From Bacillus thuringiensis (lineage in GTDB: Bacteria > Bacillota > Bacilli > Bacillales > Bacillaceae_G), in NCBI RefSeq assembly GCF_001182785.1, contig NZ_CP012099.1, positions 2,540,501-2,604,500 of the forward strand: a stretch of 64,000 nt of DNA, written 5' to 3'. A program made the position numbers and the translations under genes. Numbering within the stretch: the first letter of the stretch is position 1; each line of letters starts with the position of its first letter. This document shows positions 27,453 to 36,442 of this stretch, in pieces. The notes beneath the pieces are model-generated. The model was not told the origin of the DNA and made no database searches. It saw only the letters and a list, made by a program, of their open reading frames with translations.

Positions 27453-27821
27453 GTGTTAAAAGGTAAAGTGATTAGTTTGTTTTTTGGAATTGTAATGGCA
27501 GTTTCATTTTTAAATCCGTTAGATATCAAAGCGGTTAATAGTAATGATCAAGAGCTTTATGATTCTTATAATACTTTATTAGCGCCATATGCAAGTCAAG
27601 TTATCAGAAGCAAGCTTGGACCAGATCATCAGTATAGTTTAACGGACACAAAAATTATAAAAATTGAACGTTTTCCAGAAGAAAGCTTTAATTTTATTGT
27701 TACAGTTCAATATAAAACTTATATAGGAGCTCATAACCCTCCGAATGGCATAGAAACTATTACTTTTAATATAGATCCAAGTGGAGTAAAGGTTATAAAT
27801 TTTGTTCATAAGGATACTTGA
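27453..27821 (+). CDS. DUF3888 secreted protein
   Basis: 122 residues from a GTG behind AAGGGTGATT. A signal peptide (KGKVISLFFGIVMAVSFLNP, cleavage probably after KA near 27) precedes a DUF3888 domain with LLAPYASQVI, and GAHNPPNGIETITFN in the C-terminal half. The family is frequent and multicopy in Bacillus, exported, and without a known function. The surroundings are decayed accessory DNA. Confidence 0.8.
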   Translation: MLKGKVISLFFGIVMAVSFLNPLDIKAVNSNDQELYDSYNTLLAPYASQVIRSKLGPDHQYSLTDTKIIKIERFPEESFNFIVTVQYKTYIGAHNPPNGIETITFNIDPSGVKVINFVHKDT

Positions 27822-27882
27822 AGAAAAAGTGATATTCTTCATACCTTGATGAGAAGGATATTTGAATTGAAAAATGTAATAA

Positions 27883-27912
27883 AAGAACCCGTTTGTTATA
27901 AACGGATTCTTC
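27883..27912 (+). terminator. terminator of DUF3888 gene
   Basis: AAGAACCCGTTT pairs with AAACGGATTCTT around a 5-base loop; only a few T follow. Confidence 0.6.
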
Positions 27913-27924
27913 TCACAAGATTTG

Positions 27925-27970
27925 CAAGAAATTCAAGGTAACTAGACCGGAGCACTTATTGAATTTCTTG
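27925..27970. repeat. 12-bp inverted repeat
   Basis: CAAGAAATTCAA (27925-27936) and TTGAATTTCTTG (27959-27970) are perfect complements 22 bases apart. CACAAGA (27914-27920) can instead pair with TCTTGTG (27966-27972), so two folds compete. Possibly a mobile-element end or an RNA switch remnant. Confidence 0.5.
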
Positions 27971-28125
27971 TGATAATACTGTATGCAAAGGAATCAATAA
28001 GGTTAAAAAAATTTAAACAAAATCCTTATTTGCTAATAAATAAAAAGAGCGCACTTTTATATGCACTCTTAGTAAGATAGGCGAATGTCTCATTAAATGC
28101 AAATCTAAAAAGTTGTAATCAGATT

Positions 28126-28371
28126 TTCACGAGTGAATTTTTAATATTGTATGCTTTTCTTGGAGTTATGGAGCCTGTCATTAAAGGAAAGAGACAAGTT
28201 GGATTAGATGAAATTGGTATACATACATGAAGAAAGACGTACGGGTATCTTATGTACATGCAAACAAAAAACATAGCATTATTCAATCACTCGTGAGAGA
28301 AGGTCACCTTACGTTATATAGGTGTAAACCAAGATGCAATGGATAAAGCGATGACTAGGTTTAAAATCTAA
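28126..28371 (+). pseudogene. tyrosine recombinase (phage integrase) C-terminal remnant
   Basis: One frame reads KGKRQVGLDEIGIHT, stop, RKTYGYLMYMQTKNIALFNHS, stop, EKVTLRYIGVNQDAMDKAMT. This is the end of a phage or ICE integrase: HTLRKT with the Leu codon turned to stop, NHSS...TLRYIG with another stop and a short deletion, and the active-site Tyr in RYIG. The N-terminal half is gone. It marks an old integration site. Confidence 0.85.
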
Positions 28372-28642
28372 TCATTGCTTATTTCGTTTTAAATTTAGGA
28401 GTATCGTCAGCATTAAAAAAACGCTATGGGCATGCAAGATTTTATGCAGTTTTTCGGCTAACCCAGTAACAAATGAGACACCTAAGCTGTGTCAGAATAG
28501 AAATGTTTAAAAAACGCATAGATTGATAAAAGGGAAAGGCTAGTCCCTTATGAGAATAAGGAATAATAACATTTTCATTACTATTTTCTTCTATATTTAT
28601 ATATAATTAATCTATATTTTATATATAAATAGGAGGGAATTT

Positions 28643-29113
28643 ATGACTACAAATAAGGACTACATTCGTTATATTCGGGGAAAAGTAGGGCACGATTTAA
28701 TAATTCTTAATTTTGCTGGAGGTATTGTTTATAACGAACGAAATGAAATTCTTTTACAAAAACGGGGAGATAGAAATGAGTGGGGTCTACCAGGTGGTGC
28801 TATGGAACTTGGGGAATCTCTTGAAGAAACCGCTAAACGAGAAATATTTGAGGAGACAGGATTAAATGTTGAGGTTGAACATCTTATAGGTGTCTACTCT
28901 AAATATTCTGGTGAGTTTCCGAACGGAGATAAAGCTCAGACTATCACTCATTGTTTTCAATGTAAGCCAATTAGCGGAGAACTTACCGTAGATGGTATTG
29001 AGACTTTGGATTTAAAATATTTTCCAATAGACCAAATACCAAAATTATTCACAAAACTACACGAAGATGCCTTAGAAGATTGGCTTTCCAAAAGAAAAGG
29101 TGTATTTAGATAA
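28643..29113 (+). CDS. Nudix hydrolase
   Basis: 156 residues behind TAGGAGGGAATTT. The complete Nudix box GAMELGESLEETAKREIFEETG (positions about 53-74) supplies the Mg-binding glutamates. The family hydrolyses nucleoside diphosphates linked to another moiety; substrate unknown. It lies alone in accessory DNA with no partner gene. Confidence 0.9.
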   Translation: MTTNKDYIRYIRGKVGHDLIILNFAGGIVYNERNEILLQKRGDRNEWGLPGGAMELGESLEETAKREIFEETGLNVEVEHLIGVYSKYSGEFPNGDKAQTITHCFQCKPISGELTVDGIETLDLKYFPIDQIPKLFTKLHEDALEDWLSKRKGVFR

Positions 29114-29285
29114 AACACTTTCAAATTAATTATCCATAATCTTTAACTAACGGGCGCTTTAATTGAATAAGAAAATAAAAACTTTTAACTGCCGCTAAAG
29201 ATAATTATGTTAATGATCTAGTGATGGCGGTTCTGGTAAGGACAAGAAGAGGAACGTATAAAAATAGAGTTGTAGAAATAGAAAG

Positions 29286-29326
29286 GGTGGATTCCTTGAG
29301 AGAGAGTAAGGGTCCACCTATTTTTT
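29286..29326 (+). terminator. orphan intrinsic terminator
   Basis: GGTGGATTCCTT pairs with AAGGGTCCACC, followed by TATTTTTT. It lies 170 bases after the Nudix gene with only degenerate sequence between. Confidence 0.75.
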
Positions 29327-29402
29327 GCTATCGATAATGAGACGTATGTAAACTTCAGATGAATATGTTATACAATAGATTTAAAAAGAGATGGGGAGAA
29401 CA

Positions 29403-29543
29403 ATGTGTATAAACTATCCATTTAAACCAAAATCAAATTACTATTTAGTACCAGGACAATTTTGGACTATCCCTTTAGATAACAGGAAATTTGCATGTGG
29501 TAGAGTAATTGAAACAGCCCCAAATAATAGAAGGGGATTTTAA
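29403..29543 (+). pseudogene. truncated Imm26-like immunity protein
   Basis: A 46-codon frame with GGGGAG before the ATG. It reads MCINYPFKPKSNYYLVPGQF and WTIPLDNRKFACGRVIE, then runs into an unrelated NNRRGF tail and stop. The pattern PGQFWTIPL-ACGRVI is the N-terminal strand set of Imm26-type immunity proteins, which are normally well over 100 residues. This is most likely a 3'-truncated toxin-immunity gene. Confidence 0.55.
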
Positions 29544-29784
29544 TTTTTATGATATTTAAAATTTGCTTTTAGATAATGCTTTAAGTTAAGTCTTTACAAT
29601 TAAGCCCATTAAACGAAAGCCTTTAAATATAGAGCGTACAACTTTCATGAAGATGCCCCCTAAAAGAAATATTAAGTATGTATTATTTCTTTTCTTTAAC
29701 TTCGTATTTAGCTTCAATAAAATTTAATAATTTACCTTTTGGATCATCATTTTCTTATATTCCCTTATCGTATTGTATAATTGA

Positions 29785-30354
29785 TTACGAGTTACTCTTT
29801 CTATTTTGATGTTCCTCTACTTTCTTATCATATACCTTAGAGAAATCATCCTTGTTTTCTTTAGCTAATTGGTAAACTGCTTCTTTCCACTGTTCTCTAT
29901 CCATGCCTAACAGGTGGGGGAAACTATTCGCAATAACTACACTAACTTCTTTTACATCTTTACCTTTTGCTTCTAATATTGGTTTTGTACCTTTTCTTGC
30001 ATCCTCTACCCCTTCTAAGATGAGTTTATGCGTGTCTTTATACTTATCAGGTACTTTTACGTTCTCCATTCGGTCTAAAGCTTCATCCAAAATACTTACT
30101 GTTTTGAATACCTCTTTATACTTTTCATCACCTTTTTGTGCATAACCTAAACCTATTATTATGTCATCCTTATTAAAGTTAAACTCTAGTAATTGCTCAT
30201 AAATATAGCTTGGATACTGTGTCTCAGATATTGTAGTTTTTAACATTGCTTTACTAGTTTCTTCAGTCTTAGGAGTAGAATTTTTATCTCCTAGCCCACA
30301 ACCGAACAATAATAGAACTGGTACTGTTAATGCTATGAGTTTCGTGGTTTTCAT
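29785..30354 (-). CDS. putative lipoprotein
   Basis: 189 residues with a lipoprotein signal: basic start MKTTK, hydrophobic core and lipobox LLFGC (lipidated Cys19), followed by a charged linker. The mature part is helical and Lys/Glu-rich (about 55-185), with no recognised domain. It is expected to be anchored on the outer face of the membrane. A GAAAGGGGAATAC site precedes the ATG. Function unknown. Confidence 0.75.
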   Translation of the reverse strand: MKTTKLIALTVPVLLLFGCGLGDKNSTPKTEETSKAMLKTTISETQYPSYIYEQLLEFNFNKDDIIIGLGYAQKGDEKYKEVFKTVSILDEALDRMENVKVPDKYKDTHKLILEGVEDARKGTKPILEAKGKDVKEVSVVIANSFPHLLGMDREQWKEAVYQLAKENKDDFSKVYDKKVEEHQNRKSNS

Positions 30355-30840
30355 TATGTATTCCCCTTTCGGAAAGAATTGTAATTAATTAACATATTGT
30401 ACCATGACATAAATTATGAATATTAGATATACATATTTCCTATCTTTACCGTGGAATTCATTTATTGTATTAATTAAGAATATGATACACATGCTTGAAA
30501 ATGAAAATAAATTTATAGCTCGTGAACTGAACAAATACAAAGAAAAAGAAATATTTATATTTTCATCACCCTGTACCATCCATTTTGTCTAAAATATGGG
30601 TAGTCAAACCCACACATTAGTACACAATTGGGAACATAATCAGTATATTAAGAAAGAATGTGGGAATTATCTAAACAAACTTGCTAACACCTATAAGAAA
30701 TAGACATAAATTATCGCTGATATGTCATCTTTAATAATAGCCATAAACAATTAGAACACACTAATACCAAGGAATCATAAAAACATTCTTAATATACATG
30801 ATACTAGTATAAACTCTATATTTCTTTTAATAATTTAAGG
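30355..30840. other. intergenic interval, nothing recognised
   Basis: About 490 AT-rich bases holding the upstream region of the lipoprotein gene. Short frames here lack ribosome sites. No repeat or structured element stands out. Confidence 0.5.
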
Positions 30841-31722
30841 TTATATCTTTTCTTCATTAGCCGCTTTTAACCACGCTTCGTAGAATTCTGTAACTGATGC
30901 ATATCGTTCTGCTCGATTGTTATTTACAGCACGATACGCTACCTCATATAATTCCTTACTTGCTTCCCATTTTATAAAGGAACGATCTTTTTCACCGCCT
31001 AAAAGTGAGAACGCCATTGCTCCCATATTAAATACATTTGTTCTTTCATCAATTATAGCGTTTAGTTCAAATTCCTCTGGTGACATAAAACGGGAGGAAC
31101 CCCAAAGCCGACCCATTTTATTTATGTAAGGTTTCTTACTGTATAAATCTATATCACAAATTTTTGTCTCGTTTGTATTGAAATTATATAAAATACTACC
31201 GTCATAAAAATCTATCGCTACATAGTTTTTCTTTTCTACATAAGTATGGAAAGAAAAAATGGAATGTAAGGAATGAATTCGTTCTATAGCAGATAAATGT
31301 CTAAATTTATAAAATGGAGAGTTTGGATTTTTATATTTTTCAGGAGGTGGGAAACGCCAATGCGAATGAAGACATTCACCATCAAACCAATCGAAAATTA
31401 ATACATATCCAGATTGAACTGGCAAATGATCAATTAGTCCTATGAGCGAGTCATGCTTTAATTCTTCATAGATAGTAACTGAATTTTTTAGCCTTTCAAT
31501 AGCATCACCCGATGTTCCTTCATATGCAATTGTTTGTGCTCCTGCGTATTTAATAAATTTCTTATGACCATCTTTTTCTATACCAAAACTTATATTACCT
31601 GAATCTTGTTGGTCAAAAACTGCAAATACGGTCCCTAATTTAATAAGCCAATCAAAATTATGATATTCTTTTAATTGGAATGTTACGTTATTTAACTGAA
31701 TTTCCACGGAATTATCTTTCAT
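30841..31722 (-). CDS. Ser/Thr protein kinase-like protein with non-canonical motifs
   Basis: 293 residues with protein-kinase organisation: ATP-binding lysine in HKKFIKYAGA, hinge YVLIFDWFDGE, then VAIDFYDGSILYN in place of HRDLKPxN, DID in place of DFG, and SRFMSPEEF as the APE-type end of the activation segment, followed by the C-lobe helix FNMGAMAFSLLGG. A small Firmicutes family has this altered catalytic loop. It may be an active atypical kinase or a pseudokinase. Soluble, no sensory domain, no neighbour suggesting a substrate. Confidence 0.75.
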   Translation of the reverse strand: MKDNSVEIQLNNVTFQLKEYHNFDWLIKLGTVFAVFDQQDSGNISFGIEKDGHKKFIKYAGAQTIAYEGTSGDAIERLKNSVTIYEELKHDSLIGLIDHLPVQSGYVLIFDWFDGECLHSHWRFPPPEKYKNPNSPFYKFRHLSAIERIHSLHSIFSFHTYVEKKNYVAIDFYDGSILYNFNTNETKICDIDLYSKKPYINKMGRLWGSSRFMSPEEFELNAIIDERTNVFNMGAMAFSLLGGEKDRSFIKWEASKELYEVAYRAVNNNRAERYASVTEFYEAWLKAANEEKI

Positions 31723-31849
31723 AGATTACCTCACATTTCATATAATTAAGTTGTACATTCCACTATTCGACATATTTTATGGAAATCCTATGTTAATAAT
31801 ATAAAATTTTATAAATATAATGATAAACACTTATAAAGAGGTGAATACA

Positions 31850-32359
31850 ATGAATCAACAAATTGTTATTAAAGCATATCAAAAAGACTGGGTTGAAGAG
31901 TATATAAAAGAAAAAGAGAAATTCTGTTCCTTGTTAGGACAAGAAATAATTGCTGTTGAACATATAGGAAGCACTGCAGTAGCAGGATTAGGAGCTAAAC
32001 CTCTTATTGATATGATGATTGGCGTAACAGACTTGCAAATAACTGAAAACTGGATTGAAATTCTATCGGAAATTGGATATGAGTTTGTTCCAAAAGAAGC
32101 TACGAATTGGCGTTTTTTTAGAAAGGGAAAATGGAGAGCGGGTACTCATCATTTGCATGTTTATATTTATAATAGTTACGAGTGGAGAAACAATATTTTA
32201 TTTCGTGACTTTCTAATAAGCCATGAATGGGCACGTAAAGAATATAGAGAATTAAAAGAGATGCTTGCTATTACATATGCTTTTGATCGTGTCTCATATA
32301 CAAAGGCGAAAGCGCCGTTTATTCAAAATATAATAAAGTTAGCTAAAAAAAATCAATAG
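31850..32359 (+). CDS. GrpB/UPF0157 nucleotidyltransferase-fold protein
   Basis: The ATG at 31850 follows AAAGAGGTGAATAC and gives 169 residues; an upstream ATG at 31820 has no ribosome site. The GrpB hallmark VEHIGSTAVAGLGAKPLIDMMI is intact, with HHLHVYI later (nucleotidyltransferase-like fold). Members are soluble; some are fused to dephospho-CoA kinase, but the reaction is not established. Monocistronic. Confidence 0.88.
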   Translation: MNQQIVIKAYQKDWVEEYIKEKEKFCSLLGQEIIAVEHIGSTAVAGLGAKPLIDMMIGVTDLQITENWIEILSEIGYEFVPKEATNWRFFRKGKWRAGTHHLHVYIYNSYEWRNNILFRDFLISHEWARKEYRELKEMLAITYAFDRVSYTKAKAPFIQNIIKLAKKNQ

Positions 32360-32470
32360 TAATTGATATTGAAATTCTCATTTTATTTTAATCTTTTTCT
32401 CATGTTCTTTTCTTTTTTATTTGATAGACTGCTTGTTACAAAGCCTTTATTAGTAAGGGGATTAAATAAA

Positions 32471-33001
32471 ATGGAGAAGATATTAAGAAATAAATATTTG
32501 CATGTGTGTGTTAAAATTATAGGCATTACTATTATTATTTGTAGTGTAGAATTGCTATTTATTAATGTTATGTACGGCAATGCACTGAATGTAAAAGGAT
32601 TAAATAAAAAATTAGGCTCTTTTGGTGAATATGGGGCGATTATCGCTGCTTCACTATGGTTTTTACGGCATATATGGTTGTTTTTAAAGAATAAAAATAT
32701 ACAAGGATTTAAAAAAGTTAAAGAAATATATCTATTCGCCAAAAAGTTTCATGTATTAATTGGTTACGCTGTAATAGCTGTTACGATTACTCACGGTGTT
32801 TATTTTTTAATAAAAGGGAGTCGTCATATTTTACTCATATACAGTGGTATATTTTCTCTATTAGCTATAATTGTACTAGGGATTGTTGGGTTTTATTTAC
32901 AGCGAATAAATAATAAAGAAAAATTTGTGATGTATAAAAAAGTGCATCAAATCATTGTAATTATTTTTGGAATAGGATTATTTATTCATTTAATCGTCTA
33001 G
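32471..33001 (+). CDS. ferric reductase-like transmembrane haem protein
   Basis: AAGGGG lies before the ATG at 32471, giving 176 residues; the longer frame from 32363 is hydrophobic but lacks a site. Four to five membrane spans carry histidines at repeated helix positions (RHIW, KFHVLIGY, THGVY, KVHQII, FIHLIV), the arrangement expected for a b-type haem pair in ferric reductase-like proteins. No flavin domain is present, so electron partners are unknown. It is immediately followed by a two-component system and probably forms an operon with it, perhaps as a redox sensor or target. Confidence 0.7.
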   Translation: MEKILRNKYLHVCVKIIGITIIICSVELLFINVMYGNALNVKGLNKKLGSFGEYGAIIAASLWFLRHIWLFLKNKNIQGFKKVKEIYLFAKKFHVLIGYAVIAVTITHGVYFLIKGSRHILLIYSGIFSLLAIIVLGIVGFYLQRINNKEKFVMYKKVHQIIVIIFGIGLFIHLIV

Positions 33002-33013
33002 GAGGAACTACTG

Positions 33014-33688
33014 TTGCAACACATTTTAATTATTGAGGATGAGGAAAGTTTAGCAGATTTTTTAGAATTAGAACTAAAATATGAAGGGTATCAAGTAGAT
33101 ATACAACTTGATGGGAGAAAAGGATTAAGCGCAGCACTTGAAAAGAATTACGATCTCATATTGCTGGATTTAATGCTGCCTGGATTAAATGGACTAGAGG
33201 TATGTCGTCGACTAAGAGCTACTAAAAATACACCTATTATTATGCTGACTGCTCGTGATAGTATTATGGACCGTGTGACAGGTTTAGATAGTGGAGCTGA
33301 TGATTATCTTCCGAAACCATTTGCAATTGAAGAACTGTTAGCACGTATGAGAGTGATATTTAGACGAGAAGAACATAATGAAAACAAGCAGGTTTCATTT
33401 CTTACATTCAAAGATTTGCAACTTCAGATTGAATCTCGAACTATAACTAAAGGAAATGAAGAAATTGAACTTACAAATAAAGAATTCGAGTTATTGCTTA
33501 TGTTTATGAAAAATATTAATCGCGTACTTACTCGTGATATTTTATTGGACCAAGTATGGGGATATGGTGCAATTGTTGAGACAAATATCGTTGATGTATA
33601 TGTTCGTTATTTGCGAAACAAGTTACATAGTGTAGATAAGGAGGAGTATATCCAAACAGTCCGTGGTGCGGGATATATAATGAAATGA
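33014..33688 (+). CDS. OmpR-family response regulator
   Basis: 224 residues from a TTG start 8 bases after GGAGG. Receiver domain with acidic pair EDEE, phosphoacceptor Asp in LILLDLMLPGLNG and conserved Lys in PKPFAIEELL; a winged-helix Trans_reg_C domain covers about 125-222. Its stop overlaps the start of the cognate sensor kinase (ATGA), so the two are coupled. Regulon unknown; the preceding membrane haem protein is a candidate target. Confidence 0.92.
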   Translation: MQHILIIEDEESLADFLELELKYEGYQVDIQLDGRKGLSAALEKNYDLILLDLMLPGLNGLEVCRRLRATKNTPIIMLTARDSIMDRVTGLDSGADDYLPKPFAIEELLARMRVIFRREEHNENKQVSFLTFKDLQLQIESRTITKGNEEIELTNKEFELLLMFMKNINRVLTRDILLDQVWGYGAIVETNIVDVYVRYLRNKLHSVDKEEYIQTVRGAGYIMK

Positions 33689-35100
33689 TAAAAAATATTG
33701 TGTTTCGAATTCGAAATCTACCTATAAAGTGGAAACTAACACTTTGGTCCACTACACTAGTATTTATTTTATTCATTTTATATAGTGCATTACAGTTTAT
33801 TGTAATTAATAAGTGGACTATAGATTATGAACAGAAACAAATAAATAGGCAAGTGACGGAAATAGCGGCATATTTCCAAGATAAAAATGATACCCTTTCG
33901 AGTAAAACATTTGAAAATAGTAAAGAGTTTCTAAACAATATGATTGATAAGCATCAAATGATTCGTATTATTGACATGAATGGGGAGCCGATTATTACTG
34001 TTTCACGAGATTTTAATGAAACGTGGATAAAACCGAAGCAGGTTATAAAAGATGAGACATTTATAAAAAGGCATTTAGAAGATCGAATATTAGTTAAGCG
34101 CATACCAATAAAAACGAAAGACTTTACTGGCACTATTGAACTTACGAAAAACCTAGAGATATTTGATCATTTATTAAAAATTATTTTAGTGGTAATGGTT
34201 ATTGCTGGAATATTCGGATTGATATTTAGTTTTTTAGGCGGGATACTTATAACGAAGAAACTATTATCAAGTGTCCAAAGTATAACAGATACGATGAAAC
34301 GTATTAAGAAAAATGGACTAAATGAACGAGTTCCAGTACGAGAAAATAACGATGAGCTTGCAAAATTAGCACTTCTTTTTAACGAGATGATGGATGAAGT
34401 AGAAACTTCTTTTACACAACAGAAACAGTTTGTTGAAGACGCATCTCATGAATTAAGAACACCGTTAACAATTATTCATGGGCACTTAGCGATGTTAAAT
34501 CGATGGGGGAAAAGTGATCCAGCAGTATTAGATAAATCTCTTCAATCTAGTTTAAAGGAAGTAGATCGTTTAAATAAATTAGTTTCAGAATTGCTAGAAC
34601 TATCAAGAGCTGAATCTGAACAATTGCATCCAATAGCAGCTGAGCCAGTCCATGTAAATAGCGTATTAAAACATGTTACACAAAACTTTGTAGTACTTCA
34701 AAGTGATTTTCAATTTGATATGAAATTTGGGGATGATGCAGCTTATGTGTCAATGCCATCATCTTACTTAGAACAAATTATTATTATCATAATGGATAAT
34801 GCAGTTAAGTATACAAAAGAGATTAATAAATATATTTGCATAGAATCTAGTTTACAATCAGGGAAAGTTAAAATTTGTGTAATAGATCATGGAGCGGGAA
34901 TACCTGAATCCGATTTACCATTTGTTCTTAATCGGTTTTACCGAGTTGACAAAGCGAGAAGTCGAAAACAAGGTGGTAACGGGCTAGGCTTGTCTATTGC
35001 CAAACGACTTGTAGAAAAATATAACGGAAATATTCAAATAGAGAGTAAAGAAAATGAAGGAACAATCGTTACGATTACATTACCTTGTATAATAAAATAA
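33685..35100 (+). CDS. HAMP-containing sensor histidine kinase
   Basis: 471 residues: membrane span (about 15-36), extracytoplasmic sensor (37-165), second span (166-190), HAMP, HisKA with EDASHELRTPLTIIHGH, and HATPase_c with the N box MDNAVKYTKE, DHGAGIPESD and GGNGLGLSIAK. It is the ArlS/CssS-like class of classic envelope sensors. It overlaps the response regulator gene by four bases, forming a standard pair. The signal is unknown. Terminator follows. Confidence 0.92.
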   Translation: MIKNIVFRIRNLPIKWKLTLWSTTLVFILFILYSALQFIVINKWTIDYEQKQINRQVTEIAAYFQDKNDTLSSKTFENSKEFLNNMIDKHQMIRIIDMNGEPIITVSRDFNETWIKPKQVIKDETFIKRHLEDRILVKRIPIKTKDFTGTIELTKNLEIFDHLLKIILVVMVIAGIFGLIFSFLGGILITKKLLSSVQSITDTMKRIKKNGLNERVPVRENNDELAKLALLFNEMMDEVETSFTQQKQFVEDASHELRTPLTIIHGHLAMLNRWGKSDPAVLDKSLQSSLKEVDRLNKLVSELLELSRAESEQLHPIAAEPVHVNSVLKHVTQNFVVLQSDFQFDMKFGDDAAYVSMPSSYLEQIIIIIMDNAVKYTKEINKYICIESSLQSGKVKICVIDHGAGIPESDLPFVLNRFYRVDKARSRKQGGNGLGLSIAKRLVEKYNGNIQIESKENEGTIVTITLPCIIK

Positions 35101-35107
35101 GCAATCA

Positions 35108-35141
35108 AAGAAGGGATGCTTTTTGCATTCCTTCTTTTTTT
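35108..35141 (+). terminator. intrinsic terminator
   Basis: AAGAAGGGATGC pairs with GCATTCCTTCTT, loop TTTTT, then a T run; end of the haem protein/two-component operon. Confidence 0.9.
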
Positions 35142-35206
35142 ACGATCAAATCATTTTGTTTATTTCGAAATTTCTAGTACATTAAAATTATTAAGGGGGA
35201 ATAATA

Positions 35207-36196
35207 ATGAAAGCTATCGTACATCAATATAAAACTGGATTTGACGGTGTAGAATATAAAATATCACCTGGGAGAACACTTAATGATGGGGAAGTTAAAG
35301 TGAAATTAAAATCAGCAGGTTTAAATCATCGGGATTTATTTATTATGAATAATAGAAAAGAAATGCAATTACCTTTAATCTTAGGATCAGATGGTGCAGG
35401 TATTGTTACGGAAATTGGAAATGGTGTTTCTGATAACATACTACATACAGAAGTTATTATTAATCCTAGTATTGGATGGGAACATGCTACTGAAGTACCG
35501 GAGTTACCGGAAGTGCTAGGTGGACCAAAAGATGGAACGTTTGCTGAATATGTAATTGTACCAGCTGAAAATGTAGTAGAAAAGCCGTCATATCTTACTT
35601 GGGAAGAATCAGGTGTTTTATCTTTATCCGCATTAACTGCATATAGAGCGCTTTTTACAAAAGGTAGATTGAAGTGCGGCGAACACGTTTTAATTCCGGG
35701 AATAGGCGGTGGTGTTGCTACTTTTTCCATGTTATTCGCGAAAGCAATCGGCGCAAAAGTGAGTGTTACTTCAAGGGTAGAGAATAAAATGGAACTTGCT
35801 GAAAAATATGGTGCAGATATTTCGTTTCATAGTGCCGGAAATTGGGGAGAGAGCTTACAAGGTGAAAAAGTAGATTTAATAATAGATAGTATAGGTCCGG
35901 CAACTTTTTTGAAATATTTTGATGTATTAAAACCAAATGGAAGAATCGTGAATTTTGGTGCAAGCTCAGGAGATAAAATTGAATTACCATTACGCGCATT
36001 ATTTTATAATCAAATTGATATTATGGGAACATCCATGGGTAGCCGTGAGGAATTTAATGAGATGATAAAGTTTATAGAAAAACATCAAATTAAACCAATT
36101 ATTGATAAAGTTTACTCGTTAGAAGAAGCAATTAGTGCGCTAAGCCGTATGGAGATTGGAGAACAATTCGGAAATATTGTACTTCAAATGAATTAA
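35207..36196 (+). CDS. zinc-type/quinone oxidoreductase-like MDR family dehydrogenase
   Basis: 329 residues. N-terminal GroES-like domain (GLNHRDLFIMNN, GSDGAGIVTEIG) and C-terminal Rossmann domain with the nucleotide loop GIGGGVATFSMLFAKA. It resembles B. subtilis YogA and other NADP-dependent medium-chain reductases. The catalytic-zinc ligands of true alcohol dehydrogenases are not evident, so reduction of quinones or enones is more likely than alcohol oxidation. TTAAGGGGGAA precedes the ATG. Stand-alone gene. Confidence 0.85.
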   Translation: MKAIVHQYKTGFDGVEYKISPGRTLNDGEVKVKLKSAGLNHRDLFIMNNRKEMQLPLILGSDGAGIVTEIGNGVSDNILHTEVIINPSIGWEHATEVPELPEVLGGPKDGTFAEYVIVPAENVVEKPSYLTWEESGVLSLSALTAYRALFTKGRLKCGEHVLIPGIGGGVATFSMLFAKAIGAKVSVTSRVENKMELAEKYGADISFHSAGNWGESLQGEKVDLIIDSIGPATFLKYFDVLKPNGRIVNFGASSGDKIELPLRALFYNQIDIMGTSMGSREEFNEMIKFIEKHQIKPIIDKVYSLEEAISALSRMEIGEQFGNIVLQMN

Positions 36197-36442
36197 AAAA
36201 TATGATTTTGCAATTAGTATATTTAAATGAACATGTTATGTATCCAAAACAAGAAAAAATACGAACCGCCTTATTATAAAGGCTTACCGGCTTTATACAT
36301 AAATAGCGTATAAAATTTGTTTTATAATTGTCACATGAGTAATAGTAAAATGAGAATTAGATGAAAAAAGTTTAAGCCTATTTTCATAATGGTATTGTAT
36401 ACTGTGTAAATCAAGAACACTTGTATGTAAGGAGAGAGTTTA

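Larger units (their letters stand above)
27822..28125. other. intergenic interval with hairpins
   Basis: Holds a terminator-like hairpin (27883-27912) and a 12-base inverted repeat with a competing alternative pairing (27914-27972). No gene is supported. Confidence 0.5.
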
